Positions 8,142-17,050 of a DNA stretch of 20,680 nt are shown piece after piece; the stretch's first letter is position 1, and every line of letters starts with the position of its first letter. Below the pieces are notes generated by a model. The model was not told the origin of the DNA and searched no databases. It worked only from the letters and a program-made list of their open reading frames with translations. Source of the DNA: Chitinophaga pinensis (lineage in GTDB: Bacteria > Bacteroidota > Bacteroidia > Flavobacteriales_D > Crocinitomicaceae); assembly GCA_945868555.1 (NCBI GenBank), contig CAMBMC010000007.1, positions 1-20,680 of the forward strand, written 5' to 3'. The translations under genes and the position numbers were made by a program.

Positions 8142-8148
8142 ACACAAA
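8128..8148. promoter_or_regulatory. Candidate operator site 2 (between the Nudix regulator and the BadF operon)
   Basis: On the plus strand AGTGTATTTTTGACA (8130-8144) is the exact reverse complement of the 15-mer in operator site 1. Agreement over the aligned 21 positions with site 1 is 18. Relative to the genes it drives (BadF operon here, zwf there), the motif has the same orientation and in both it contains the -7 box TATTTTTG. As it also lies 36 bp upstream of the Nudix start on the other strand, it could mediate autoregulation. Confidence 0.6.
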
Positions 8149-8170
8149 GGTCCTTAAATATTTTTTTTGT

Positions 8171-9028
8171 ATGATACTTATCGTTGATAGCGGTTCAACC
8201 AAGAGTGATTGGGTATTGATGAACAATGGTGAACGACACTCTTTTTCTACAATGGGCTTGAACCCATATTTTCATGACGAAGTTACAGTTTTTAATGCTG
8301 TGCATGGAAATACAGGTTTAAATGAGGCTTCTTTGAAGGTTGAGCGCGTATATTTCTATGGTGCTGGATGTTCAGCTCCTCATTTGAATGATGTCATTCG
8401 TCGTGGCTTAAAGCGACTTTTTATCAATGCCGAAATTTCTGTAGACCACGATTTAACGGCTTGTGCTTATGCAACCTATCAGGGAGAGCCGAGTATTTCT
8501 TGCATCATTGGAACGGGATCAAATTCGTGTTACTACGATGGAAAAAATGTATCTGAAGTTGTTCCTGCATTGGGCTATATTTTAGGCGATGAAGGCAGTG
8601 GATCTTACTTTGGGAGGAAACTTCTCTCCAACTACCTCTACCACCGCTTGCCCGAAGATATTTCTGATGTGTTGAAAAATGAATTGGGATTGACCAAAGA
8701 CTTGATTGTTGAGCGCGTGTATATGACACCGAATGCCAATGTATATCTTGCTTCTTTTATGCCTTTCATTACCCGTTTCGCAGAACATCCTTACATTCAG
8801 GAAATGATGTATGAAGGATTTCGTCATTTCATTGACATCCATGTATGCTGTTACCCGAACTACCGTGAAGTAAAATCTCACTTTGTCGGTTCGATTGCTC
8901 AGATCTTTGAAAAACAATTGATTGCTGCATCTGCATCTCTTGATGTGCAGATCGGTTCAATCATTCGCAAACCCATTGATGGACTTGTGAGCTATCATGA
9001 AAATCACCTTAAACTGCAAAAATCATGA
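8171..9028 (+). CDS. BadF/BadG/BcrA/BcrD-type ATPase, probable sugar kinase (N-acetylglucosamine kinase-like)
   Basis: A 285-residue ASKHA-fold protein. The phosphate-1 loop DSGSTKSDW lies at residues 6-14, a likely catalytic Asp in DHDLTACAYAT at D94, the phosphate-2 motif GTGSNS at 114-119, and GYILGDEGSGSYFGRK at about 135-150. This layout matches the N-acetylglucosamine kinase-like branch of the BadF family, which is usually annotated as GlcNAc kinase or simply ATPase. It is the first gene of the starch operon and overlaps the next gene by ATGA. Since maltose phosphorylase releases free glucose and no ROK or classical glucokinase is present in the window, glucose is a reasonable alternative substrate; this is inference from context. 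Its promoter region carries operator site 2. Confidence 0.85.
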   Translation: MILIVDSGSTKSDWVLMNNGERHSFSTMGLNPYFHDEVTVFNAVHGNTGLNEASLKVERVYFYGAGCSAPHLNDVIRRGLKRLFINAEISVDHDLTACAYATYQGEPSISCIIGTGSNSCYYDGKNVSEVVPALGYILGDEGSGSYFGRKLLSNYLYHRLPEDISDVLKNELGLTKDLIVERVYMTPNANVYLASFMPFITRFAEHPYIQEMMYEGFRHFIDIHVCCYPNYREVKSHFVGSIAQIFEKQLIAASASLDVQIGSIIRKPIDGLVSYHENHLKLQKS

Positions 9029-10365
9029 AATTAGGATTGCTATTCTCACTGCTTTTTTGTGTCGGAATGAGTTATGCTCAGCCCGGAGAAAAAGGACTCT
9101 TGGTAACGCCAGATTGGGCAAAAAACGCGACTATTTATGAAGTGAATGTACGTCAGTTTACCCCTGAAGGTACATTTGCCGCTTTCGAAAAACACCTGCC
9201 GCGCTTAAAAAAGATGGGAGTTGATATCTTATGGTTGATGCCCATTAATCCGATTGGTGAGAAAAACCGCAAGGGATCCTTGGGAAGTTACTATGCCGTT
9301 CGGGATTACAAAGCGGTGAACCCCGAGTTTGGAAACAAAGATGATTTCAAACATTTAGTGGATGCCGCACATGCTCTAGGAATGAAAGTGATCATTGACT
9401 GGGTAGCAAATCACTCTTCGCCAGACAATGTTTGGATTGAGGAAGGACACTTGGAGTATTACACGCTTGACTCTGCGGGGAATGTTCAACCGACCATCGG
9501 TACAGACTGGTGGGATGTTGCCGATCTGAATTACGACAACAAAGAAATGCGCAGTCGAATGATTGACGCCATGGAATACTGGGTGCGCGATTTCGATTTG
9601 GATGGTTATCGTTGTGATGTTGCAGGATGGGTTCCTTTGGATTTTTGGATTGATGTACGCATAGCATTGGATAAAATTAAACCTGTATTCATGCTTGCTG
9701 AAGCAGAAGAAATAGCCATGCATCAAGCCATGGACATGAGCTATGGCTGGGAATTCCACCACATCATGAATAAAATCGCCAAAGGCGTAATGGACATTGA
9801 TGACATTCGCCTCTATTTCGAAAAAGACAAAACTTATCCAGCAAATGCGTACCGCATGATGTTCACTTCCAACCACGATGAAAATTCTTGGAATGGAACA
9901 GAAATGGAGCGCATGGGCGATGCACGTTTTGCCTTGGCTGTGATGGCTGCTACGATTGATGGTATGCCATTGATTTACAATGGACAAGAAACAAGTTTAG
10001 ACCGTCGTTTGAAATTCTTCGACAAAGACTCTATCGGATGGCAAAAAATGGATTTAGTAAAATTTTATACCAAATTAAACGACCTTCACCATTCCAATCA
10101 AGCACTATGGGGTGGACAAGCAGGTGGAGAATTGCAATTATTAAGTCCAACAGGAGAAGAGCACATGCTCGTATTTGTGCGTGAAAAAGGGAAACACAAA
10201 ATCCTTGTAGCCATTAATCTATCTCCAAACTTAGGTTCAGTAACTGTGAATAATGAGCAACTTTGTGGGAAATACACGAATCTTTTTAGTGGCAAAAAGC
10301 AGAAAGTTGGGAAAACAATGTCCCTCGAAATGAAGCCTTGGGAATACATCGTACTGTCAAAATAA
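9025..10365 (+). CDS. GH13 alpha-amylase family glycoside hydrolase, exported (periplasmic)
   Basis: A 446-residue protein with a Sec signal peptide (MKLGLLFSLLFCVGMSYA, likely cleavage before QPG) and no T9SS sorting domain or lipobox, so probably periplasmic. GH13 signature regions are complete: I, DWVANH (125-130); II, GYRCDVAGW with nucleophile D198; III, FMLAEAEE with acid/base E226; IV, FTSNHDEN with D285. A short C-terminal beta domain follows (LVFVREKGKHKILVAINLS). The start overlaps the kinase stop codon (ATGA) and the MFS gene follows after 4 bp. The likely role is to cut imported malto-oligosaccharides to maltose and glucose before inner-membrane transport, comparable to SusA, but substrate and subfamily cannot be fixed from motifs alone. 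Confidence 0.92.
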   Translation: MKLGLLFSLLFCVGMSYAQPGEKGLLVTPDWAKNATIYEVNVRQFTPEGTFAAFEKHLPRLKKMGVDILWLMPINPIGEKNRKGSLGSYYAVRDYKAVNPEFGNKDDFKHLVDAAHALGMKVIIDWVANHSSPDNVWIEEGHLEYYTLDSAGNVQPTIGTDWWDVADLNYDNKEMRSRMIDAMEYWVRDFDLDGYRCDVAGWVPLDFWIDVRIALDKIKPVFMLAEAEEIAMHQAMDMSYGWEFHHIMNKIAKGVMDIDDIRLYFEKDKTYPANAYRMMFTSNHDENSWNGTEMERMGDARFALAVMAATIDGMPLIYNGQETSLDRRLKFFDKDSIGWQKMDLVKFYTKLNDLHHSNQALWGGQAGGELQLLSPTGEEHMLVFVREKGKHKILVAINLSPNLGSVTVNNEQLCGKYTNLFSGKKQKVGKTMSLEMKPWEYIVLSK

Positions 10366-10369
10366 ACCT

Positions 10370-11725
10370 ATGAAAACTGCTACTACCAAACCAAAACTTT
10401 CGTTCTGGCAGATCTGGAACATGAGCTTCGGATTCCTTGGAATCCAAATGGGATTTGCCTTGCAAAACGGAAATGCAAGTCGAATATTGACTGATTTCGG
10501 AGCTGATGTCGAAAGCTTATCGTGGTTTTGGCTCGTTGCGCCATTGACAGGATTAATCGTTCAGCCCATCATTGGCTATTGGAGTGACCGCACCTGGTCG
10601 AAGCGTTTTGGCCGGAGAAAGCCCTTTTTCCTTGCCGGAGCTATCCTTGCTTGTGCCGCCTTGGTCTTGTTGCCAAATGCAGACCATTTCACCACCTACT
10701 TCCCCGCACTACTTGTTGGCGCCGGATTCTTAATGCTGATGGATGCCTCATTCAACGTCTCTATGGAACCCTTCCGAGCCTTGGTCGCAGATAATCTGCA
10801 CGACGACCAGAGCACCAAAGGATTTTCCATTCAAACGGCATTGATTGGGATTGGCGCAGTGGTAGGATCTTTCCTTCCTTGGATTTTAACAAATATTTTT
10901 GGCGTTTCTAATGATGTGCAAGGCGTAAAAGTTCAGCCAAATGTCGTTTACTCCTTTTACATTGGAGCAGTAGTATTCATGGTTGCAATCCTATGGACCA
11001 TCTTCAAGACGAAAGAATACTCGCCTGAAGAACGCATCGAAATGGGCATTGTTTCAGAAGAAACAAAAAAGGAGAAATTCCGCATCCCAAAAGAAATGTG
11101 GCAGCTCGGATTGGTGCAGTTCTTCTCATGGTTTGGCTTATTCTGTCTTTGGGTATATACCACAACTGCTTTGCGCGAACACACCTATGACTTGCCCACA
11201 ATGGAAGTCATTAAAGCTGGGCTCGAAGCCAATCCGACGGATGCCGTGTTGAAAAGTCAACATAAGCTCAGTGAAGATTTGGGCGACTGGGTTGGAATTT
11301 TGTTCGGAATCTACAATGGAATCTCTGCCATTTTCGCCTTTTGTATTCCTTACATCGCGAAGAAACTCGGTAAATTGAAAACACATGCCGTTTCCTTGTT
11401 GATGGGTGGACTTGGTTTGGTGTTGATGTATTTCATGCCCGACAAAACCATGATGATCTTCCCTATGATTTTTATCGGGATTGCTTGGGCGAGTATTCTA
11501 TCGATGCCATACGCGATCCTAGCAGGAGTGCTTCCAGCTTCTCAAATGGGAATTATGATGGGAATCTTTAATTTCTTCATTACACTACCTCAAATTTTTA
11601 GCGCCCTTTTCTCGGGACCAATTGTGAAATACATGTTTGGCGGCGATGCAGCGTATGCGCTTGTTTTGGGTGGATCCATGATGCTCATCGCCTCTCTGTT
11701 AACGCTTCGAATTAGACTAAAATAA
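10370..11725 (+). CDS. MFS sugar transporter of the SLC45/GPH-like group (probable maltose importer)
   Basis: A 451-residue polytopic membrane protein with about 12 hydrophobic segments. The first two helices are joined to the third by the loop SDRTWSKRFGRRKPF (residues 72-86), which carries the charged RxGRRKP signature of sucrose/maltose proton symporters of the SLC45 and GPH type. A long central hydrophilic loop (about 215-240, rich in Lys and Glu) separates the two six-helix halves. It lies between the periplasmic amylase and the cytoplasmic mutase/phosphorylase and directly abuts pgmB with no intergenic base. The position supports import of maltose or short maltodextrins across the inner membrane, although family members also carry sucrose and other disaccharides. 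The start is an ATG 4 bp after the amylase stop. Confidence 0.9.
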   Translation: MKTATTKPKLSFWQIWNMSFGFLGIQMGFALQNGNASRILTDFGADVESLSWFWLVAPLTGLIVQPIIGYWSDRTWSKRFGRRKPFFLAGAILACAALVLLPNADHFTTYFPALLVGAGFLMLMDASFNVSMEPFRALVADNLHDDQSTKGFSIQTALIGIGAVVGSFLPWILTNIFGVSNDVQGVKVQPNVVYSFYIGAVVFMVAILWTIFKTKEYSPEERIEMGIVSEETKKEKFRIPKEMWQLGLVQFFSWFGLFCLWVYTTTALREHTYDLPTMEVIKAGLEANPTDAVLKSQHKLSEDLGDWVGILFGIYNGISAIFAFCIPYIAKKLGKLKTHAVSLLMGGLGLVLMYFMPDKTMMIFPMIFIGIAWASILSMPYAILAGVLPASQMGIMMGIFNFFITLPQIFSALFSGPIVKYMFGGDAAYALVLGGSMMLIASLLTLRIRLK

Positions 11726-12376
11726 ATGAAAATCAAAGGACTTATTTTCGACCTTGATGGCGTTTTGGTGTCTACTGAGAAAAACCATTTTACCGCATGG
11801 AAAAAAACTGCGGAACGTCTTGAATGTGATTTCACCGAACTTGACAATGAACAATTGAAGGGAATCAGCCGGGTTGACTCATTGAAGAAAATCATTGCTT
11901 TGACCGGAACTAATGTTTCTCCAGTCGAATTTGATGAATTGCTCATTTTTAAAAACGAGATCTACCTTGAATCCATTCGTGAACTTGGACCTGCCGATGC
12001 ACTCCCAGGTGTTGTCGAACTTTTACAGCAGGCCAAAGCACATGACATTAAGCTTGGTGTAGGTTCATCCAGCAAGAATGCGAATGCAATTCTCGAACTT
12101 CTGCAAATCAAAGATCTATTCGATGCCATCATTGATGGAAATGGGGTGAGCGCACCAAAACCAGATCCTGAAGTGTTCCTCAATGCGGCTCGCGACATGG
12201 GATTGAGTGCAGCAGAATGCATCGTTTTTGAAGATGCTGAAAGCGGCATTATGGCGGCCAAAGCCGGAGGATTCAAAGTCATTGCAACTGGAAATCCTCA
12301 TGTGGCTGAATTGGCACATGCCTATGTAGAAACATTGATAGACTTTAATCTTTCCATTTATGAAGAATCTTTTTGA
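11726..12376 (+). CDS. pgmB: Beta-phosphoglucomutase
   Basis: A 216-residue HAD-family mutase that interconverts beta-glucose-1-phosphate and glucose-6-phosphate. The nucleophile and acid/base pair are D9 and D11 in FDLDGVL. The cap segment NEQLKGISRVDSLKKI is very close to the Lactococcus lactis enzyme. S114 (GVGSSSKN), K145 (KPDPEVF) and E169/D170 (VFEDAESG) fall at or within one residue of the L. lactis catalytic positions, which separates it from generic HAD phosphatases. The start codon follows the transporter stop directly, and the end overlaps the maltose phosphorylase start by 17 bp. It channels the phosphorylase product to glucose-6-phosphate, the substrate of Zwf encoded nearby on the other strand. 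Confidence 0.96.
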   Translation: MKIKGLIFDLDGVLVSTEKNHFTAWKKTAERLECDFTELDNEQLKGISRVDSLKKIIALTGTNVSPVEFDELLIFKNEIYLESIRELGPADALPGVVELLQQAKAHDIKLGVGSSSKNANAILELLQIKDLFDAIIDGNGVSAPKPDPEVFLNAARDMGLSAAECIVFEDAESGIMAAKAGGFKVIATGNPHVAELAHAYVETLIDFNLSIYEESF

Positions 12377-14639
12377 GATCGATGAGTGGAAAGTGATCGA
12401 GCGAAAATTCGATCCACAGCGGCAAGAGGAAGCAGAAAGCATCTTTTCGATTGGGAATGGATCCTTCGGTCAACGTGCCAATTTTGAAGAATCCTATACA
12501 GGAAAAAGTCTGCAAGGAAGCTATGTTGGTGGTGTCTATTACCCCGACAAAACGCGCGTAGGCTGGTGGAAAAATGGGTATCCAGAATATTTCGCGAAAG
12601 TGCTCAACTCCTGCAATTGGATTGGAATCAACATTCATGTCGATGGAGAATCACTTGATTTGGCGACATGCACAGTGAAATCTTTCTACCGCGAACTCGA
12701 CATGCAAACGGGCACATTAACCCGAAAATTTGTGTGCGTACTCAAAGGGAATAAAGAAGTTGAAGTGGAGACAGTGCGTTTTTGCTCCATGGCCAATGAT
12801 GAACTTGCTGCCATTTGCTATTCCATTAAGCCACTCAATTTCTCGGCGAACTTTAAGATCGCTCCCTACCTCGATGGGCGTGTGAACAATGCCGATTCCA
12901 ACTACAATGAGTTTTTCTGGAATCCCGATGTTCAGCGTGTTGGCGTGCGTAAAGGTGTTGTCAGCGCGAAAACAAAAAAAACCGATTTCTTGGTGTCCAA
13001 TGCGATGCGTTTTTCTTTTTGGGAAGGCACAAAGATTTTGGACATCCATCCAAACCTCAAAGAGGAAGAGCTTTACATCGAAAACAACTTCGAGCATTTC
13101 TTGGAGAAAGGGAAAACCTACACCATTAAAAAGTACGTGTCGGTCACCTCATCCATTAACCACTCCCATTTCAATACCGTGGCGGCATCTATTACAAATG
13201 TTACTGCTGCCTATGTGCGAGGATTTGATGCCTTACACGAAGAACATTGTGCGGCATGGAAAGCGATTTGGGAAAATGCAGATGTAGTGATTTCTGGTGA
13301 TCAAGCGGCCCAACAAGCCATTCGATTTAACATCTTCCATTTGTACCAAACGTATACAGGAAAAAATCCAAAGCTAAACATTGGGCCCAAAGGATTTACC
13401 GGTGAAAAATATGGAGGCGCAACCTACTGGGATACCGAGGCTTATTGCATTCCCTTCTACCTAAAAACAGCCCCTTCAAAAATTGCACGTCAGTTGTTGA
13501 AGTACCGCTATTTTCAGTTGGACAAAGCCATTGAGAATGCCGAAAAACTTGGATTCAAAGATGGTGCGGCTTTGTATCCGATGGTCACCATGAATGGAGA
13601 GGAATGCCACAATGAGTGGGAAATTACCTTTGAAGAAATTCACCGAAACGGAGCAATCGCCTTTGCCATTTACAACTATGTGCGTCACACCGGCGATTTC
13701 GATTATGTCGGGAAATACGGAATTCATGTGCTTACTGCCATTGCTCGCTTCTGGGTGCAGCGCTTCAACTGGTCCGAAGACAAGAAAATGTATGTCATGC
13801 TTGGAGTTACTGGTCCAAACGAATACGAAAACAACATCAACAACAACTGGTACACGAACTTCTTGGCACGTTGGTGCATTCAATATGCCCTGGTATGCAA
13901 TGACCGTCTAGGTAAAAAGGGAATTGCATTGTCAGCCAAAGAACGTGAACAATGGATGCATGTGAGTGAAAATATCCACTTTCCAAAACTTAAGGGAACA
14001 AAGGTTTTCCTTCAACAAGATGGATTCATGGACAAAGTCATGATGAATGCCTCTGACCTACCCGACTCCGAGCGACCGATCAACCAGCATTGGTCTTGGG
14101 ACCGCATCTTACGTTCTGTGTTTATCAAGCAGGCCGATGTGTTGCAAGGAATCTACTTGTTTGAAGACCGCTTCAGTGAAGAAGAAATTCGAGAGAACTT
14201 TAATTTTTATGAACCAAAAACCGTTCATGAGTCCTCTCTATCTCCTTGTATTCACTCCATTTTGGCAGCGCGCATTGGCGATCATGACCGTTCATATAAC
14301 TTGTACCTCCGCACTTCACGCTTAGACCTAGACGACTACAACAACGAGGTCAATGAAGGCTTGCACATTACCAGCATGGCTGGCACATGGATGAGCATTG
14401 TCGAAGGAATGGCTGGAGTGCGCGTGATCGACGGAAAACTTTCCGTTCGTCCGATGATTCCTAAAAAATGGAAATCGTATTCCTTCCAGATCTTCTTTAA
14501 AGAACAGCCGGTTCATATTCATGTTTCAGGAAAAACAATGGAGATTTCCAACCTTGGAACGGATCAGCTCGACTTTAACATGATTGAGCAAAAATACACC
14601 CTAACTGCTGGACAAAAACAACTTATATCTATCCCATAA
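12360..14639 (+). CDS. mapA: GH65 maltose phosphorylase
   Basis: A 759-residue cytosolic glycoside phosphorylase, normal length for GH65, that splits maltose with phosphate into glucose and beta-glucose-1-phosphate. The N-terminal domain starts WKVIERKFDPQ and contains FSIGNGSFGQRANFEE; the (alpha/alpha)6 barrel carries GGATYWDTEAYCIPFYL. The catalytic acid is in VTGPNEYENNINNNW with E488, essentially the position known for the Lactobacillus brevis enzyme (E487). Later come HESSLSPCIHSILAA and the terminal beta domain. Kojibiose and trehalose phosphorylases share the fold, but the pairing with pgmB, amylases and a maltose-type transporter favours maltose. Its ATG lies inside pgmB (17-bp overlap), which suggests coupled translation. 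The absence of a signal peptide agrees with a cytoplasmic location. Confidence 0.94.
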   Translation: MKNLFEIDEWKVIERKFDPQRQEEAESIFSIGNGSFGQRANFEESYTGKSLQGSYVGGVYYPDKTRVGWWKNGYPEYFAKVLNSCNWIGINIHVDGESLDLATCTVKSFYRELDMQTGTLTRKFVCVLKGNKEVEVETVRFCSMANDELAAICYSIKPLNFSANFKIAPYLDGRVNNADSNYNEFFWNPDVQRVGVRKGVVSAKTKKTDFLVSNAMRFSFWEGTKILDIHPNLKEEELYIENNFEHFLEKGKTYTIKKYVSVTSSINHSHFNTVAASITNVTAAYVRGFDALHEEHCAAWKAIWENADVVISGDQAAQQAIRFNIFHLYQTYTGKNPKLNIGPKGFTGEKYGGATYWDTEAYCIPFYLKTAPSKIARQLLKYRYFQLDKAIENAEKLGFKDGAALYPMVTMNGEECHNEWEITFEEIHRNGAIAFAIYNYVRHTGDFDYVGKYGIHVLTAIARFWVQRFNWSEDKKMYVMLGVTGPNEYENNINNNWYTNFLARWCIQYALVCNDRLGKKGIALSAKEREQWMHVSENIHFPKLKGTKVFLQQDGFMDKVMMNASDLPDSERPINQHWSWDRILRSVFIKQADVLQGIYLFEDRFSEEEIRENFNFYEPKTVHESSLSPCIHSILAARIGDHDRSYNLYLRTSRLDLDDYNNEVNEGLHITSMAGTWMSIVEGMAGVRVIDGKLSVRPMIPKKWKSYSFQIFFKEQPVHIHVSGKTMEISNLGTDQLDFNMIEQKYTLTAGQKQLISIP

Positions 14640-14649
14640 CTATACGATT

Positions 14650-17001
14650 ATGAAAACCATCTTTCGTCTTTTTATTATAGCTTTTCTTAGTACTTTAACA
14701 TGCACAAGTCCCTTAAGCGCTCAGGTGAACGAACCGAGTAGACAGATTGTTCTTCAAGGATTCTGGTGGGATTATTACAATACAAATTTTCCCAATGATT
14801 GGGCGAATTACCTGGTTGAACTTGCTCCACGCTTGAAGGCTTTGGGGATTGATGCTGTTTGGATTCCACCTTCAATAAAAAATACAGGGACGAACAGCGT
14901 TGGATATGCACCTTTTGACCATTACGATTTGGGGGATAAATACCAAAAAGGTTCAGCCACCACCCGATTGGGGGATAAAGATGAATTGCTTCGCTTGATT
15001 GCTGTTCTTAAAGCCAATGGAATTGATGTCATTCAAGACATTGTACTCAACCATGTGACAGGTGCTGGAAGTGGCGCTGGACAAGGAGGAAACGATCCCA
15101 ATGCTATAGACGACGGTTCAACCAATAAGTACAAGAATTTTCGCTACACCTGCTACAACACACCGGCTATTACTGAAACTGCTGCCGATTATTTGGCACG
15201 TCAAGGTCGTTTCTCCAAAAACTGGCAAAATTTTTACCCAAACGCTGGCAATCCATGTTGCACCAACGAGATCAATTCCCCGTATTGGGGTCCTGATATT
15301 TCCTACGAAACAAGCGCCTTTGGGTTGAGCAGCAATGCCACATTTAATCCAACACAAGGCACAGATTACATGCGCACAGGCACACGCAACTGGTTGATTT
15401 GGTACAAAAAGCAAGTCGGTTGGGATGGAGTTCGAATTGATGCTGTGAAACACTTTCCAACATATGCTGCAGAAGATTTTCTTTGGAACCTTCAGTTTGG
15501 ATCTTTGTGGGCGAGTGGTGGAAACCAAATGTATGCTGTGGGTGAATGGGTAGGATCAGCCACAGAACTCGATGCATGGGCAAACAATGTCCAAAACCGA
15601 GCAGGAACCTTTGATTTCGCCCTCCGAGGTGGTTTAACATCCATGGTTTCAGGGAGTGGGAATTTCGATATTGGGACCATTCCAAGCTACCAACAACAAA
15701 ACCGTTTACGTACAGTTCCTTTTGTCAACAACCACGATACCTATCGGCCAATAGTTGATGCAACGGGAAACATTACAGGATGGAACACCGGCTCTCAAAT
15801 CGGACAGCAAATTGAACCGAATGATGGTCGCAAAAGTGCTGCTTATGCGATTTCCTTTGCGGTAGACGGCTCTCCGCAAGTGTTCTTCGAAGATTTATTC
15901 AACATTGGCTATTTGGGAAATCGATTCAATCATGATCCGACAAACGCGACACAACTTCCTGTTTATAGCGACCTTGAAAACTTATTGTGGTGCCACCAAA
16001 ACCTAAGGTTCAAAGAGGGTGCTTACACTGTTCGTTGGCAAGCAGCGGATGCCTTGGTGATTGAACGATCATCTAAAGCATTGATCGCTGTCACGGATTC
16101 ATGGTCAAACTGGCAGAACCTCAACGGCGTGCAGACAAGCTGGCCCGATGGAACTGTATTGATTGATTATTCGGGGGCGAATGGAACCGCAACCGCAACT
16201 GTTTATGGTGGAGGAAAGGTGAACATTTCGATTCCACCGTGCGATGGTTCAGCATTACTAGGGCGTCGTGGATATTCCATTTGGGCGCCACAAGGCATTT
16301 CCGCCAATTACAACCGACCAACGAAGCGCACTACTCAAGAATGGGAGATGGCAGGCGATTTAGGAGACAAAAGTCTTCCATCCCTTCAGCAAGGCGGAAA
16401 CTTGCCTACAAATAGTACCGATTGCCGTTTGGTCGGACGTATCTTCGCACAATCGGGACAACAAATTAACCTTGAGCTCTATCCTGAAAACCCACTTTTA
16501 CCGATCACGGTTTTCTATTTAGACAAAGATTGCAATGTGATTGATTCTGTGAGCGCCACAGGAACAATCCTCGATTCAATTGTTCCTGCCTACTCCGGAT
16601 GGTGCAGCATACGCATCAAAAATGCTACTGCTACACAGGCTGGTCAAAAATGTTATGTCAAACTCATCTATACCGCTCCGGGTATCGTAGACACAAGCGT
16701 TCCGAAAAATAAATGTGCGTGCACATCTGCGTCGGCCGGAATTGAAGAATCTGCGAATGATGAATGGATGGTATATCCCAATCCTGCGAAGACCGAGGTC
16801 ACTGTTGAATATCTGGTTCCTATGCCTGTTGATGCAAAAATTCAGCTGTATAGCATGGATGGAAAACAAGTGCCAATAGCCGTTCATTCCATTGATTCGC
16901 GAAGTTTCAGCTTTGATATCTCCGCCATAGAAGACGGCAACTATCTCCTTGTGATCAACTGCGACGGACACATTTTCCGCCAGCGCATCGTCCGACAGTA
17001 A
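14650..17001 (+). CDS. Secreted alpha-amylase (GH13) with T9SS C-terminal sorting domain
   Basis: A 783-residue protein with a Sec signal peptide (MKTIFRLFIIAFLSTLTCTSPLSAQ). The GH13 catalytic barrel has region I DIVLNH (130-135), II GVRIDAVKHF with nucleophile D264, III GEWVG with acid E299, and IV FVNNHDTY with D363, all residues intact. The opening IVLQGFWWDYYNTNFPNDW resembles bacterial liquefying-type and cytoplasmic alpha-amylases. After the barrel come a beta-rich C domain, a beta-rich linker (about 560-700), and a type A T9SS sorting domain from about residue 706 (WMVYPNPAKTEV, ending FRQRIVRQ), so it should be exported and anchored on or released from the cell surface. It is the last gene of the starch operon, 10 bp after the maltose phosphorylase. 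It likely makes the oligosaccharides that SusC/D takes up. Confidence 0.95.
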   Translation: MKTIFRLFIIAFLSTLTCTSPLSAQVNEPSRQIVLQGFWWDYYNTNFPNDWANYLVELAPRLKALGIDAVWIPPSIKNTGTNSVGYAPFDHYDLGDKYQKGSATTRLGDKDELLRLIAVLKANGIDVIQDIVLNHVTGAGSGAGQGGNDPNAIDDGSTNKYKNFRYTCYNTPAITETAADYLARQGRFSKNWQNFYPNAGNPCCTNEINSPYWGPDISYETSAFGLSSNATFNPTQGTDYMRTGTRNWLIWYKKQVGWDGVRIDAVKHFPTYAAEDFLWNLQFGSLWASGGNQMYAVGEWVGSATELDAWANNVQNRAGTFDFALRGGLTSMVSGSGNFDIGTIPSYQQQNRLRTVPFVNNHDTYRPIVDATGNITGWNTGSQIGQQIEPNDGRKSAAYAISFAVDGSPQVFFEDLFNIGYLGNRFNHDPTNATQLPVYSDLENLLWCHQNLRFKEGAYTVRWQAADALVIERSSKALIAVTDSWSNWQNLNGVQTSWPDGTVLIDYSGANGTATATVYGGGKVNISIPPCDGSALLGRRGYSIWAPQGISANYNRPTKRTTQEWEMAGDLGDKSLPSLQQGGNLPTNSTDCRLVGRIFAQSGQQINLELYPENPLLPITVFYLDKDCNVIDSVSATGTILDSIVPAYSGWCSIRIKNATATQAGQKCYVKLIYTAPGIVDTSVPKNKCACTSASAGIEESANDEWMVYPNPAKTEVTVEYLVPMPVDAKIQLYSMDGKQVPIAVHSIDSRSFSFDISAIEDGNYLLVINCDGHIFRQRIVRQ

Positions 17002-17029
17002 TTGCCCGTTATTTGTCCGTTAACAATAG

Positions 17030-17050
17030 TTAATGTCAAATTGACACTAA
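17030..17050. promoter_or_regulatory. Candidate operator site 3 (gap promoter), near-perfect palindrome
   Basis: The left arm TTAATGTCAA (17030-17039) and right arm TTGACACTAA (17041-17050) are complementary at 9 of 10 positions around a central A. It agrees with operator site 1 at 17 of 21 aligned positions. It overlaps the -33 element of the gap promoter, whereas sites 1 and 2 overlap -7 boxes. It is the most symmetrical of the three sites and probably closest to the regulator's ideal. Confidence 0.6.

Noticed and set aside
8113..8148. Promoter for the Nudix gene (TTTG at 8148-8145 with TATAGAAA at 8120-8113).
   Set aside because: The spacer is 24 nt and the -7 box matches poorly, so it was not listed as a feature.
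9376..9987. Long antisense open frame inside the periplasmic amylase gene (203 codons), and many other opposite-strand frames.
   Set aside because: They lie wholly within strongly recognisable enzymes, have no family features and no promoter or spacing of their own.
17002..17029. Possible terminator after the secreted amylase.
   Set aside because: No stable hairpin with a U-tract is visible; partial readthrough into gap remains possible.
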